Shown here: positions 33,340-46,740 of the stretch, piece after piece | Position numbering within the stretch: position 1 is the stretch's first letter | Layout: every line of letters starts with the position of its first letter | Assembly: GCF_000764305.2 (NCBI RefSeq) | Contig: NW_025944007.1 | Coordinates: forward strand, 1 to 64,000 | Direction: 5' to 3' | Origin: Hyalella azteca | Taxonomy: Eukaryota > Arthropoda > Malacostraca > Amphipoda > Hyalellidae | DNA length: 64,000 bases | Notes under the pieces: model-generated | What the model was told of the DNA's origin: nothing | The model's input: only the letters and a program-made list of their open reading frames with translations | The model's database searches: none | Made by a program: the position numbers and the translations under genes

Positions 33340-34600
33340 ATCTAATCCTAAGCGATAGTTATTTAGGCTCGCGATTTTACAACAGATGAATTTATAAATA
33401 CATACCTAGAGGCTAGACAGAGTGCATGTTAGGTACTTACCGAAATCCGAATACCGATTTTTTCTCGTTTCCTACGTAGTACCGCCTTGATGGGCTGCCA
33501 CTGAGTCACTGACGTTCTCACTTTTCACTTTTCAGTTCAAATTGAGCACGCAACGGGTGTCGAATAAATAACCCTAAACGTATATCAACTTACCCTGAAA
33601 AATGTAATCACATTCAAGAATTGAGGTAATATAGAATAACTGGCTTTGTTCACTCGGATGTGAATAAAAGATGTGTGAAATGTGAATGATTATTCCCCAA
33701 ATTATGGAACAGTCCTTTATTCATTATTTTTCGAAAGCGTATAGTTATATGAAGGAATGTCAAACTTATTTCTAATCCTTCGCATAAATTTAAGAAAAAT
33801 GCTGAAGACTCGAAACCGACCAAAGTTATTTCCATCTGAAAGTATAATTCAGAGGGAATACAGTAGGTTAGAAAAAAGTGCGGATTGTTGAAAAATTACA
33901 CATAACGACGAAAATAGATGCAACAGCACACACGCAGTACCAAATCATTTGCTGAATTAGGTCAACCTTTCTATATCTACTTCGGAGCTTTTCAATACTT
34001 ATATAAAAATAAAGATCTTTATCTTTGCTTCAATATCAACATTGGTCCGTGCGTGGCAGCTACGAGCGCCACAGCAGGATACGTGGGTGGCTCTAATTGG
34101 TTTAAAAATACCGTTTCTGGCAGTATATTATATATTGTAACAAAGAGCTGGAGTAATAAACAAGTTTGTTTCCGGCGTTATTTATACACACATTGTAAGA
34201 AAAATACATAAAAATATGCGGAGTTAAATATGCTGATATTATGAATTGAAAATTTATGCAGCAATATAAAACCCCATTTCAAAACGTAGTCGCGATATTA
34301 TTTTTCAACAACAGTGCTTAAGAAAACTATTGACAACCAACAGACGGTCGTTGCACAACAAGAGTATGTACATTATTTATATGCAGTATGCCATATAAAT
34401 ATTGAGATTATTATTTATCATTTTTATGAATTGATTATACTCCATTGAGGCATATAATAAATTAATGTATTTTATAAAATCAATTTTTTAACAAATTTAA
34501 ATATAGGCGTATTAAAAACATATCTGCTAACTCTAGAGCGTATTCTTTGGTAGGCGTGTTCCAGGAATGCGCAAGAAAAATAAGGTACCCAACTTCAGTG
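33340..34600. other. Region downstream of the zinc-finger gene, nothing recognised
   Basis: AT-rich sequence beyond the LINE remnant and before the zinc-finger gene's last exon, read on its opposite strand. It probably holds the 3' untranslated region of that gene, but no polyadenylation site could be placed. The 97-codon plus-strand frame at 33918-34211 has no recognisable features. Confidence 0.35.
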
Positions 34601-34635
34601 TGTGAAATGACGCTTAAATGGCGATGTTAATGGCC

Positions 34636-34806
34636 TATCGTGCCTCAGAGGCAAGCGTAACGTGTCTCAGAGGCCCGCCTCTCGTGCCTCAGAGGCCCGC
34701 CTCGTGCCTCAGAGGCACGCCTCTACTGCCTCAGAGGCCCGCCTCTCGTGCCTCAGAAGCAAGCCTCTCGTGCCTCAGAGGCCCGCCTCTCGTGCCTCAA
34801 AGGCCC
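34636..34806. repeat. 22-bp minisatellite across the zinc-finger gene's stop codon
   Basis: About eight copies of AGGCCCGCCTCTCGTGCCTCAG with few changes, one shortened to 20 bp. On the minus strand the array begins in the last codons of the zinc-finger protein (ending RAFEAREAGL) and continues past its TGA at 34777-34775. Because 22 is not a multiple of three, each added copy changes the frame, and open frames appear on both strands. Confidence 0.88.
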
Positions 34807-37800
34807 GTAACTCGAAGGTGACCTCAGCCCCCTCATCGTCGCCTTCGTCACCCTGTAGCAGCGCCACGTAACTCGGCGATCCTGAGTGGCTGCGCGCGTG
34901 TAACACGATGGCAGATTTTGCTCGCGAGGAGAAGGAACATTTAGTACAGGAATACTGGAACATCTGCTTGGTGTGGCACCGCATGTGGCGCTGCAGGAGG
35001 TACCGCAGGGTGGTGCGGTACCCACATATTGGGCAGCGGTGGGGCAGAGCGGCGGCGTGGAGGGCGGCTTGGTGGCGGTGCAGCTGACGGCGACTGGGGA
35101 AGCAAGCTGAGCAAACCTTGCAGCGCATGCCTGCACCAGAATATAATATAGTATGAATATGATATATAAAATATATATATAGTATAAACTATATTCATAC
35201 TATATTTAGATATAGTATGAATATTGTTAATTTGTAAACGTTTTCATAAAGTAAATTGAATAAATGTAAGAAGTAAAGCAATTGACAATACTAAATTATA
35301 GTTAATCTATAAGATTTTATTTATATTAATATATTGCAATTTCAATAATTATTATAAATTATAAATAAAGAATTTTCTTTATGTGTATAAATAAGTGTGA
35401 GTTAATTTTCAATGACCTTCAAGGCTACTAAAGTCTTCAAAAATTCTAACAACAAAACAATAACCATCGTAATTAAGAGAAGGCAGGAAGACCAAGGCAA
35501 AGAGCGCCAGCAGATCAAGCGTGGATTGATAAGAATGAGAGATAAGATGCAATAAATAAAGCAGAGCAAAGAACTGAGCGGGGGACAGTTGAAGCACGCA
35601 TCGTATATTACAAATGTAATATAAAACTGTCATATTTTAACACATCCTAATAACCGTTGGTGAACGGAATAAATTACGAGGGACGGCAATATCGTCCAGA
35701 AAACAGAAATAATATAACGAGGTGTCTTATCTGATAACTCAAACATTGAGTGCAACCGTGAGAATAGTCACATTTTGCAACCAGTTGTTAATTTCGCAAT
35801 AAAATATCATCTGTTTACGGTTTACGCCATTGTCTTAACAACGCTAGCAATCATGCACGGCAGAGAATAATATAACAATTGAAATATCACTTGATGATTT
35901 AATTGGAACGTAATAATTTTATTTATAATTATTACAGTGTTAAATATAAAATTATATTTTAATTTAGAATATCATATTTTAAATTATAATATTATGTATT
36001 TTTAATTATAAAATTAAATTTTCATGATAATTTCATTTTTAATCAGAATAATAAATAGGTACTAAAGTATCATATAACATTTCTATCTGGAATATTTACA
36101 GGACTCACCAGACAGTTGAGGATGACAGGCAAGTCTGTGTTTAACAAGAGTGCTTCTGCCGGCGCAGCGGAAATCACAAAGCTGGCACCCCACACCCGCG
36201 CCCCTAGGACTCACACCCGCGCCCCTGGGACTCACACCCGCGCCCCTGGGACTCACACCCGCGCCCCTGGGGCTCGGTCGCGCCCCCTGCAGGCTCGCAT
36301 CGCTGCCCGCGATGTCCGTGTAGTAGAGGAGGTCTTCGGGGAGATTGGGGATAGTCTTGGAACATGGAACCCCGGCGTTCGTCTCGATTTTAATATCGTT
36401 GCTGTTCGCAACGCTGTTGTTGATGGCCTCAACTTTACTACTGTTGTTTTCAGCGCTGTTGCTGTTGTTTTCAGCGCTGTTGCTGTTGTTTTCAGCGCTG
36501 TTGCTGTTGTTTTCAGCGCTGTTGCGGTTGTTTTCAGCGCTGTTGCTGTTGTTTTCAGCGCTGCTGCTGTCGTTTTCAACGCTATTGCAGTTGTTGTCAG
36601 CGTTATTGCTGTTGTTTTCAACGCTGTTGTCGTTGTTGTCAACGCTATTGCTATGGTTTTCAACGCGGTTGCGGTGGTTTTTAACGCTGCTGCTGTAGTT
36701 TTCAATTTTACAACTGCTGATTTCCGCTCTATTGCTATGGTTTTCAACTTCGCTGCTCTCCATGTTCCCAACTTCATGGCTGATGATATCGCTTTTAGCC
36801 TCATCTATATAGATGGTGTTCTCCAAGTCGTTATTTATACTGATGACATGATCATCCTCTGTAGGTATGACATTGCTAGAATCTGCTTCGTTAATAATCA
36901 TTTTTATTTTGACTCTTGTTTTACTTTCTTCTTCATTTTCAATTTCACTGAAAATAGATTGTCTGTTAAAGGCTTGCTCTGACGACTTGGAGCACTGCTT
37001 TGGAACGGTAATTTGTCGATTATTCGATCGTATTTTGTCGTCCGATGAATTCCCAGTCACGTGGCGGATATAATTAATATTTGCATCGATTGCAGTCGCA
37101 CTTTTCGTCGTCCGGCACTCCTCTTTCATATTTTGGCAATTCAGTGCAGTCTCAGGATGTCTAACTTTATTTTGACTGCAATTAGAGCCATCATCAACAA
37201 TTGTTTTAATCACACTATTGTTAATAAAATTCGTATCAGAGCAACGATGATTCACCAGTGTTTTTAACCTCGTCTTCGTTACTCTACAGGCACCAAAATC
37301 CCCCACTGCGAGTAGACTGCTAAATTTTCCAGGTTCTTCTCGCTCATCTACTGCCTCGTAACTTAATTGAGATTCCACCTCCACCTTCAGCGCGTCAGAC
37401 TTCAGATCATTATTACTACGCAAGTCTTTAGACAAAATACTGGCGTAGAAAGGAGAGGCCAGATGTCTGCGGATATGATGTTTCAGGACACTCGGGGAGT
37501 TTGTTCTATATCCACAGATGGTGCAGCCATAGCGCATTTCTTTTCGGTGCACCGGCATGTGGTGGCGGCGAGAAATGCTGTCATGGAACACCAAAGGACA
37601 GTATCGACAGCGATACAAACGAACATAGCGTTTGTCTACCTTAGTTTGATCAACTATTAACTGTTCCTCAGAACTGCGTACAACATCATCTGGGACTCCT
37701 TGCAGAAGACGTTCATTTATTTTCAGATTCTTTTCATTGTTTGGATTATTCAGATATACAACCGACTTGTCAAAAGAAATATTTTCTTTGGAATTATCCA

Positions 37801-40800
37801 TATTCATCATCTTTTCTCTTGTAAGAGGCTTCAGAGATGAATTAATTTTGCACTGAATTTGGCTCATTAAACTGGACTGGAAGGTCTTTTTACTATCGTG
37901 TAAATCAGTCTGATGAGCGATCGTAGAATGCTTACGGCGATGCCTCCGCCAACTAGACACGTGCGTTGACGAAAACTCACACATGGTGCAATTATAAAGA
38001 AGTTTAATTTCGGTATTTTTTCTACGATTCGTTGGATCATGTTTTAAACTACAGTGCTGAATTAATGAGCATTTGTATTTGGATCTGAACGGACACAATG
38101 CACACGTGAAAGGTTTTTCAGGCAAATGTGTTTTGCAGTGCGCGTTGAAGAGACGTTTTTGACCAGTTTCAAATGCACACACAGAGCATTTGAATGGGTA
38201 TTTGGAAACATGGTGAGCCAATTGCTCCTTTCTGATACTCTTCTCTGAATCCAGTGCAACATTTTTTGGATAAATTGCACCAGCATTACAATAAGGTTCT
38301 AAAGCAATATTCGCTTCGTTTTGTTCATTAATTTGAAGATTTTCTGTGACTTTCAAATTAGATTTAGTTGATCGTCGTGTAGCTCCGATACTTGGGTTCT
38401 CTCCAGGAAGCAGATTAAGTAGTGTTGCATTACGAAGTGGTACATCACCATTTTTTAAGTCATTTTCATGGGGCGCATGAACTTCATCAGAAGCTGATGT
38501 ATCAGTAGTGATGACGTTAAAGGTTGATTTGAGTTTTCCCAACTGAAAATCGGAAACTTCCTCCGAAGCAGGTTTTTCATTGCCTATAATTGTATTCCAT
38601 GTTTCTGGATGGTCTGGCTCGGAGATTTTGTGTTCCTGGGAGCGTTGTACAAAATTGGAAGAGCCATCAGTCGCCTGATGATGCACACAAATGTTAGTAG
38701 ATTCAACAGTTGCTTGAGTTTGCACGCAAATGTTATCAGATTTATAAATACCAGACGTTAAACATTTCGGGTCACATAACCCTGCTTTCAATGCATGAGC
38801 TCCAGCCTCTTCGTGAGGTTCGAGAACAATTCCTATAGTATCACACATTCCCTGTTGTTCAAATAAGTCATCAAATATGGTAGTATCTTCCATTGTGCAG
38901 TTTTCCATCGACTTTGGGAAACTTTTCGACATGGGATATGTTTCAGGGTTTTCCATCGACTTTGGGAAACTTTTCGACATGGGATATGTTTCAGGGTTCA
39001 GTTTACATCTTACTGGATGTGCAAAAATTTCATTTCGATTTTCACTCGAAAAATTCTGTTTTTCATTCACTAGGTTAGATGAGTACCTCCACAAACCAGA
39101 TTTGCTTGGACCACTTTGGTTTAATGGGTATTGAGTAGAACTTTCCGATTTCCCTTCAATATTTTGGTTTAGACACTTAGGCGAGCTGTATTTAGGTTTA
39201 TTAACATTTTCAGATTCTTGAAAAGTGAGGCGAGAAGGAGAATTCCCTTGATAAATACTTTTAGCACTGACAGATTCGCTTATGGTGGAACAAGATATAT
39301 TGTTATTAGAAGGAATATGATATATTGTGAGGGTGGTACATAGAGGGATGTTGTCATCTGAAGCAATGTTTGAGCCAGACTCAATTGGTAATGAACCTTC
39401 TTCATTCATTGTTGAATTAAGTGGCGCGTTCTTGATGGCAGCAGAAGTAGGAGGAGTGCCAATTGAATCAAATTCAGCCAAGGGTTCTTCAAATGATCCA
39501 CGTGGTGTGACTTGATTGCCCTGGTCACAAATAACGGTAGTAAAATCTTTAACACATGGCACAACGTTGGATGTCTCAATTATTGCTGGATCAGGATGCC
39601 TCTCATCAAGAGATTTCCCTCCTTTAGCAGCAAGATCATTCTTCTGAAAAAAAAAATTGTCGTAATTTTAGTGTGATAGAGGAAACTTGTGAAATATGTG
39701 AGTGTAAACAGTGGTACAGTAGCTCTCTGAGTCCTCTTTGACTCAGATACTACCCATATTGATTTCATTTGACTAACAATTTTCAACCTACACTTCAAAT
39801 TAGACTTTCCAATTAAAACCGCACACCAGAAGTGTCTTCTATGCCTAATATTTTAAGGAAATAAAGCTTCATCAAGAAATAAATCTCAATTATAACAACA
39901 TTGAAAATTGCATCAAAATTCCTCCTGAAAAGTTACAAATGTACAGATTGAGTTTGAATGAAACAGGATAAACTGAACATACAATCATGGTTCTATCTGT
40001 GTAACCACTAACCAATCATGGTTCTATCTGTGTATTCATAACCACTGTACAAACATGAATCTCTGTAAAAATATTTATTTTTCAACAGATATTTTGAAAA
40101 GTACATAAGTATTAAAATCCCTTGTTTGCTTGAATCACAAGTTAAGCAGGAATTTAAAAGCAAAGATAATACCACATTAATTCACCATATCTTTATAAGA
40201 GAAAACGTTGTGGAGTCCAGCTCCATCGTTAGTTCATAACACAAAATTCTGTTCAGAAAAAGTTCAGTCCTAGAAACACAAATACAATCAATTAGGGAAG
40301 TAAAATGCACCGTCATGTTTCAAAACGGAAAATAAATAAGACATGAAATTAATTCTAGTGAACGGCCTATCTATTTACTATTTCAACAGGAAAGGAGCTA
40401 AAATTCGTAGTCTGAATCAAGAGGAAAGGAACATTCAGACTAGGCTTCTGTTTGAATATATACCTACAGGGATTCTAAAATTTGTAGATCACTAACATCA
40501 CATGTGGAAGCTAGAATTTTGAAATCACTATCAGATACAGAGGTGTTGCACTGCTCGGCATGAACACGTACAGCAGAATGAGGTGGATGTGCAAGTAGGT
40601 TCTCTGTTCTATAACTCCTGCCCTTATACTCAGCCAGCCTAGTATAGAAATTGCGTGACGTCATACCAACGTATGCTGATGCGCACTGCGCACAATCTAT
40701 TTCTGACTACCGGATTTGTCTGAACTCTGAAAGAGTTTCCCGAGTAATTTTTGGTCCAAAATTTTACTGTTGTATCCTATTTACTTATATTATGTACTTA

Positions 40801-43684
40801 TTTCCACCAAAATTTCAATCTTTAATGCTTCTTCTAACTTGAAAATGAATGTTTGTTGCATTCGAAACGTCGTTAATAAAGAAAAACTACTTCCTGAAAC
40901 TTGCCTTTTTATCTACCGTCATCTGAAGAAAAGTTCCACTCCCTGATAATATAAACCAACGAATTCTCTGGTCATCAATCGCACGTGTGTACACAACTAT
41001 ATCTGTACACTAGTGATGATCGCATAAGAGCAGGTAGGTGAAAAGTACATATATATGCATTAACACAACTTGAATATAAAAATATTGAGTTCCCTTGTAC
41101 ATAGCCGGAGCACATTAGTATTACTGTCAAGTATACTTCCCAGCTTTTTGAAGGTAAATTTTTGACCACTTATATTCTCATTTCAAACTCATGTTCAATT
41201 TAAAGTAGCACATAATAGATGGAAGGAAGAATAGGGGAAATGAAAGCTAGCCCCTGGATGGCTGGATAGTAAATTTGGATAATACAAAATTTCCATTAGG
41301 GAAAAAATTAAAATTTATGAAGAAAACTTGATCCACATAGGTTTGCAATTAAAAGATATTTTTGCCCGACACCCAAGGCAGCATATATATCTTGCCTTGG
41401 GTGCCTTGTATACCTATATTATATACCTATACATAGGTACTCTACAATTCTACCTCAAAAATGAAACAAACACATTAATAACTGCAGAATAATAAACTAT
41501 TTCATGGATCTTGAACGCTTGTGACACAGGGAAATTTTTTAATAGTTTCTTTTAAACTATTATGTCATTTTTTTTGTAATTATTACAGAATTGATTGTGG
41601 TAAATAATGGGGAAAATTACATGTTGTGTGGAAAACATTTTTTGAAAATAAGTTTGAAAATAATCTGAGTTCTTGTCATTTGTGGCTCTGGCATGATAGC
41701 AGCAACAAAACATTCCACAACATACAATGGTGATTATTTAATTGATACAGTATTTAGAATTCAAAATAGCCCAAAACTAGATTCAAGAAACTTGGACCAA
41801 ATCTACATGTTGACAAGTACAATGCTTGACTTTTCAGAGGTTATAAAAGCTTGGTGTGACCGGCATGCCAGTTGATAACCTATATTTATAATATGGGCTA
41901 TTAGAAATTGCATGCATAATGATTTCAATATACTTTTTAATAAGCATTAAGTTACCTATATTTCATTTACAAGAAAATTTCAAACCTCTGATCATATATG
42001 CATGTAGTTTTTAAATATAATATATACGGTATGGTACCTAAATTATACATATTTGTTAATTTATATAATAATATAATATAGGTATATATAATAATTATAT
42101 TAATTTATATAATAAATATATAAATTTTGCAGCACACCTGTCGTTGAGGGCAATATTTGCGGCAATGTCTGGTCAAGTTACTCTTGTCGCAGGTGCTGTA
42201 GGGGCAGCGGGTGCAGCGCAAAGGCTTAGCTCCAATGTGGCGACGATTGTGCAGGTAGAATGACGAGCCATCATTGCATGCATATGAACACTTGGAACAT
42301 TGGTATCTGAAGGAAAAGAAATGATTTACTAAACACTTCAAGACATAGGTAACCAATACAATAAAATACATTTTGAATTTGCATTCATTCAACACTGACC
42401 ATTAAACCTTTTGCATCTATGATTAATGGTATGTGGATTACATGGCCACAAGATGCTTCTTCTCAGCATTATGCTAATCAACTAAAAACAATACCAAATA
42501 TAAAAAACATGAGTGAACATTCTTGCAAAGATTGAAGTAGAAAACACATTTAGTAATTTACAATGGATATCATAAGATTGAAAAGTAAAAAATTAAAATT
42601 CTTGATCATAATAATGCATCAATGTATTTTTAATATATGAGAAAAAAAATTTATTCATGGAATAGGGTTGAATTGAATAGAGAGTAGGGACAGATACCAC
42701 CAGATGACTGACATTTCTGTAAAGGAAGTACATATATGAAAACAATTAAATTCAGTTTAAAAATGGCAGAAAACCAAGTACAAGGTAATATGTATACCTA
42801 CAATGGCTATGCACTAGCAAGAACCATGTAACTGATGAAGTTGGTGTGCTGTAAAATGCAGTATGAAATTTATATACAGATAATTTGTATGACTAGTAAA
42901 TTTTGTTTAATTTGCTTAGCCCTTGGTTCCCAGTATAATTCTAGATGTATGCAGTGTTTCAGCCCTCTCTTTGCAGTTTGCACTATTATTGCTATAGGTT
43001 ACTCTTATCATAAGAATTTTACTTGTCACCTAACAAGAGCATTGAGGCTAAACAAAAACTATTAAACAAAGTTAATGATTTGGGAAAATATAATTTTTTT
43101 TCATTCAGATTTGTATTTTCTTTGAAATGGTCTCTAGAATACCACTATATAAAAAATTACATAATTTTAGTTCTATATTCATACTATTCCAAAAATTTAT
43201 TTCAAAGGATTGCATAAATTTCTATGAAATTTTTCATCATTTTTATAACAATTTGCAAATATCATACAGTGCTGAATAAATAAAATTCTGCTTACCTCTT
43301 CACAGGCAAATGGGAAAGTCGGTGCTTGGAGAGACTTTTGCGAGACTTTGTTTTAAAATTGCACAAGGTGCAAGGAAGCAGCTGGCTACCATGAAGGAGC
43401 TCATGGTCTTTAAGGTTTGCTGCGTAAGCAGTGCAAAAATTACACTGATTGCATTTGAACAATTTTCCTAGCCTATGTTTAGGAATATCACCTGGCTTAG
43501 TTTTATTACTGGAATGTCTTCTTAGAATATGTCTTTTTAGGATTGTCTTTATTTTGAAGCTTTCACCACAAGTATCACAGACAAAAGGCCTTTCAGTGGA
43601 GTGATGGGCTGATGTGTGACGGCTGAGACTCACACTGCTGGTGGTTTGGAAGTCACATGAACAACACATATATTTCTTCTTCAT
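34775..43684 (-). CDS. Multi-C2H2 zinc-finger protein, about 15 fingers
   Basis: Four coding exons in transcript order: 43684-43296, 42306-42138, 39643-36109, 35130-34775 (TGA). Phases agree, giving 1482 residues. The start MKKKYMCCSC follows an in-frame TGA three codons upstream. Fingers: four in exon 1 (e.g. FVCDTCGESFKIKTILKRH), two in exon 2 (the second, LRCTRCPYSTCDKSNLTRH, ends in Cys not His), six in exon 3 and three in exon 4. The spacing and the short CxxC-F/Y-x cores fit a nuclear DNA-binding regulator; target unknown. Exon 3 starts with some 480 residues of disordered Ser/Asn-rich sequence and contains three in-frame tandem repeats: a 16-residue duplication (38890-38998), Asn/Ser heptads (36430-36720) and SPRGAGV heptads (36180-36290). 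I cannot assign an orthologue. A 5' untranslated exon is likely, since an acceptor lies just before the ATG. Confidence 0.88.
36178..36290. repeat. In-frame 21-bp minisatellite (SPRGAGV)
   Basis: Four to five copies of a 21-bp unit (plus strand ACTCACACCCGCGCCCCTGGG) inside exon 3 of the zinc-finger gene, coding SPRGAGV repeats directly before finger 12 (VGCQLCDF). Copies are nearly identical, so copy number is likely polymorphic. Confidence 0.9.
36430..36725. repeat. In-frame 21-bp minisatellite (SAENNSN)
   Basis: About 14 copies of a 21-bp unit in exon 3 of the zinc-finger gene, coding Asn/Ser heptads such as SAENNSN. Copies nearest 36460-36540 are almost identical, those toward 36720 are diverged (KNHRNRV, ENYSSSV), so expansion appears directional. 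Frames on the other strand and frame are shadows. Confidence 0.9.
38888..38998. repeat. 48-bp in-frame duplication
   Basis: Two adjacent copies of a 48-bp segment within exon 3 of the zinc-finger gene, coding MENPETYPMSKSFPKS twice. The two are identical apart from the edges, pointing to a recent event. Confidence 0.9.
40460..40725 (-). pseudogene. Penelope-like element fragment, GIY-YIG endonuclease
   Basis: On the minus strand a frame reads CAQCASAYVGMTSRNFYTRL, with AYVG resembling the YxG half of a GIY-YIG nuclease, then a His-containing segment (VRVHAEQCNTS) and FKILASTCDVSDLQILESL, the usual order in the endonuclease tail of Penelope-like and related retroelements. A stop follows. It sits in the intron between exons 2 and 3 of the zinc-finger gene. 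A downstream phrase ATTCGAAACGTCGTTAATAA (plus strand near 40861) resembles sequences often found next to such elements. Fragment only. Confidence 0.65.
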
Positions 43685-43689
43685 GTTAG

Positions 43690-44100
43690 GTCACTAGCAC
43701 TGAACAGAAGAATAATCAATATGCTTCAAGAGAAAGCAATTAAAAATATTCATCTGCAAATGATCAAGACTTTTAATTAAAACATGGCATAATTTTTGAC
43801 AGTAATAAGAGTTATGACTCAAAGTCTCAAAATAGAACATTTAGCCAGGTACCGTACATAATAAATACATATATAGTATACCAGATATTTAACTTCGACA
43901 GCAAATAGTAGAGAACATTCCGTTATTGGAGAGCTTACGATGAAAAAAATATTGGGTATGCTATGAGAGGTGAGCATGAGCCAAATTGTCAAGTCTCAAG
44001 AAGTGGACACTAACTTGGGAGTCTCAGGTCTAAGGACTACAAGGGTTAAGTGTTAACTATAACTAATGTTTAAATTTAGTTCTGAGTCAGATGGCTTAAC
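43690..44100. other. Region upstream of the zinc-finger gene
   Basis: The minus strand has an acceptor (TTCTGTTCAG) about 15 bases before the ATG, so a 5' untranslated exon and promoter should lie further right. No TATA box, CCAAT box or donor could be assigned with confidence. Confidence 0.35.
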
Positions 44101-44129
44101 GGTTTCCCCATTTTCTAATGGGAGGTGTT

Positions 44130-44530
44130 TATGCTGGGATGCAACCTGCGTCGACACTTTTGCTGAGGGCCTGAGACTCTGAGTCGCATGTCAATAATTC
44201 GGCTATTTCTGCTGGGTTCGCGGCTTGTGCGGTGGACTGGCGGAGGGCCAGAGGATAGCAAGAGACCTAAATACATGGCGCTGGCAGCTCGGTATCGCTT
44301 TGAGCCAGTTGCATTAGAAACGACGGGCACATATGGTGAAACGACTGGTCCTTTAATATCACAGATTGGCCGTCGCATTACGGAATTGTCCGGCAAATGT
44401 AGAGAGACTCTATGGTAGGAGCAAAGGTAGGGTTTGGCTGTGCAGAGAGGCAATGTAGCTAGCATCATAACAGCAGTCAGAGAAAAGTTCGACATGGGCC
44501 CGCTCCTTGCTCGCATCACAGCTCAGTGAC
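44130..44530 (+). pseudogene. Reverse-transcriptase polyprotein C-terminal fragment, frameshifted
   Basis: Plus-strand pieces in different frames read WDATCVDTFAEG (44136-44175), then KYMALAARYRFEPVALETTG (44271-44325) and LISQIGRRITELSG, then GLAVQRGNVASI near 44450. This order (WDxTxxDT ... KY..L...Y.F.PVALET.G ... GRRI...SG ... QRGN) is the conserved tail found after the reverse transcriptase in many invertebrate retroelements. At least one stop and one frameshift separate the pieces. The 134-codon minus-strand frame here is a shadow. Confidence 0.65.
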
Positions 44531-44539
44531 CCTCGGAGT

Positions 44540-46360
44540 CAGTGTAGGCCACCATCAGAGGCATTAAGCGTGGGGCCCTGATCATTGACATGAAACCATT
44601 CCCTGTTTTTAATTAATAAAATTAATTGCTTTTTGTTGGAATGGTGAGTGTGGGACAGTGGGAGGCCTTTAAAAAAAAAGTAACAGACTAACAGCCCACC
44701 AAGCATCTGAAGTTCAATCAATATTGAATTAAACTTTGTAATGTTGAATCAATGTTAATTAAATATTTTAATTACCGGTACTATATTTTGACTGCTGGGA
44801 GTCTGGAAGTGGGTCTCGTCTCAGTAGGAAAATGAGAAACTGTCAGAGCTACAACAAACATCCTGAGTGTGAGTGGAAGATACAGTGCTTCAAGTTCAAT
44901 TACTGGAAACTTGGGAAGTAGGAACCCCTGATGCAAAGTTTGCAAACCTCCTGTAGTCTGCGGCTGAAATTCTTCTCGTTGTTTGACAAAATGTTTTGCA
45001 CATTTGAACCAATTTTGCATTAATGCAATACAATTACAACACAACACATTATTGCCAACTGCTGAGATAAATACAGTATACTCATGGCAAGGTGTACAGA
45101 CATTGCGGTATACTCCAGGTGGGGCTTGTGCAGTATACCTACCTACTCCTGGCAAGCCTGCGAGGTATCAGTTATCAGTATGTGCACTGCACTGGCACTC
45201 TGGCAGCACTGCACAGACCACAGTACAGTATATACCTGGGAGTCTTCTTCTTCTTCTTTGCAGGGTGTCCACTTGGAGTGGACTTAAAGCCGCAGGTCTG
45301 CCAGATGGATGACTGTAGGGTTGGGACTTGGGCCTGACTCCTGAGAGATTATAGCTTGTGGTTTTCAGCTTCTTTGTATATGAAATCAATTGCTGCCGTC
45401 TTGTGAGGTTGGCTGATGTAAGCTCAGTACAGGATTGGGTAGAAATTTACAGGGAACATATATTAGTAAATGAAATGAGTTACTGCTAATGTAATTTAGA
45501 TAGGTAAGTAAGGGCTGCTAATATAACAACTTTCATTAAATAAAAAACAAAAAAAAATTAATAATAGAAATATATACATAATTATGATAATATTAAAAAA
45601 ACCTAGATGATCTACTTGCTAAATTGAAACATATATCAGCAGTTGCCATTATGGATTGCCATCAATGCCATCATTGCCATGCATTAAGTAATTTAAGTGA
45701 TTAACAATTCTATTCTAACCTGCGTCCTGCGAGTGCGAGTAACTATCATCATTGACGTTATATGGACGGGTGTATAGTGCATACTACATATTAGATGAAA
45801 ATAGGAGCTTTCTATGTTAGTATATTAGCGCAGAGTCCGCAGACGCTACTTGTCAAGTTGTCCACTGACTCCACTCCACATCTGTCGGCATAAAATAGAT
45901 GATAAGATGAAGCTCTACGTAAGCTTCCTACTGTTATTACTAATACGATACCCAAAAGTGCAATCTTTCAAAAGATTTTGTAACGACATCATGCATGCTG
46001 CTATTGCTCGTCTAAAAGCGTGACGCTTCAGAGTTCAGACGAGGATGGTTTAAACGTAAAATGTTCCATGAGCGAGACAGAATCTATTCTGCCAGAACTA
46101 GCGGACGACCTGTACTCACGGAACTCTCAATTTATTGTAGTCATTCATCGAAGTTTGTATAAAAAAAAACGACCATTCATAGAAAATATATTCCTAGGGT
46201 AACTTCGGTAATAATGAGATTATGCCTGGCCTGACTCCAAGACATATTTTGAGAGAAGAACTTCACGTTATGAACATCAAAATTATTTAATAGAATTCAA
46301 TGTAGATTGCAATAAAAGCTGATGCAGGAGGAGTATTGATGGTCTAATGTCCCCATATTT
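44540..46360. other. Intergenic region, nothing recognised
   Basis: No family-level similarity is visible in any frame. Overlapping frames near 44781-45389 on both strands share the same GC-richer stretch and look incidental. The 46360-46850 part shares short phrases with dispersed repeats at 26440 (AAGGACCATATCTATC). Confidence 0.35.
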
Positions 46361-46704
46361 AAATTAGGTCGCCATAAGTCATCTGTAGGGGGAGCGTCTG
46401 GGTGGTGAAAAAACTTTTTTATTTACGGACGGATCACTTAGAAACTTGGTACACCTATGTAAAACAGAATTCTAAGACTTTTTTGTTCGTGTATTTTTCT
46501 AAAAAAGAAAGAAAACGTGAAATTATTAGAAAACTGCAAAAAGGGGTACTATAGAAATCTATTTCCTCCTAGGATTTTGAAGCCACAACATCGAGACGCA
46601 TATCATTCGATGCGTAAGGACCATATCTATCGATTCGTCTTCGCTTTTTTCGAATTTTTGTGGATGAGTAGCAAATTAAATAGAAATAGGATGAGCACAC
46701 TTCT

Positions 46705-46740
46705 CTTAAATAGAAGTGTTGATGAGCACTTCTATTTAAG
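46705..46740. repeat. Perfect 14-bp hairpin
   Basis: CTTAAATAGAAGTG at 46705-46718, an 8-base loop, then its exact complement at 46727-46740. Isolated; function unknown. Confidence 0.8.

Noticed and set aside
36116..36982. 288-codon plus-strand frame
   Set aside because: Shadow of the zinc-finger gene's heptad arrays on the opposite strand.
44115..44519. 134-codon minus-strand frame
   Set aside because: The opposite strand carries recognisable retroelement tail motifs, so this is a shadow.
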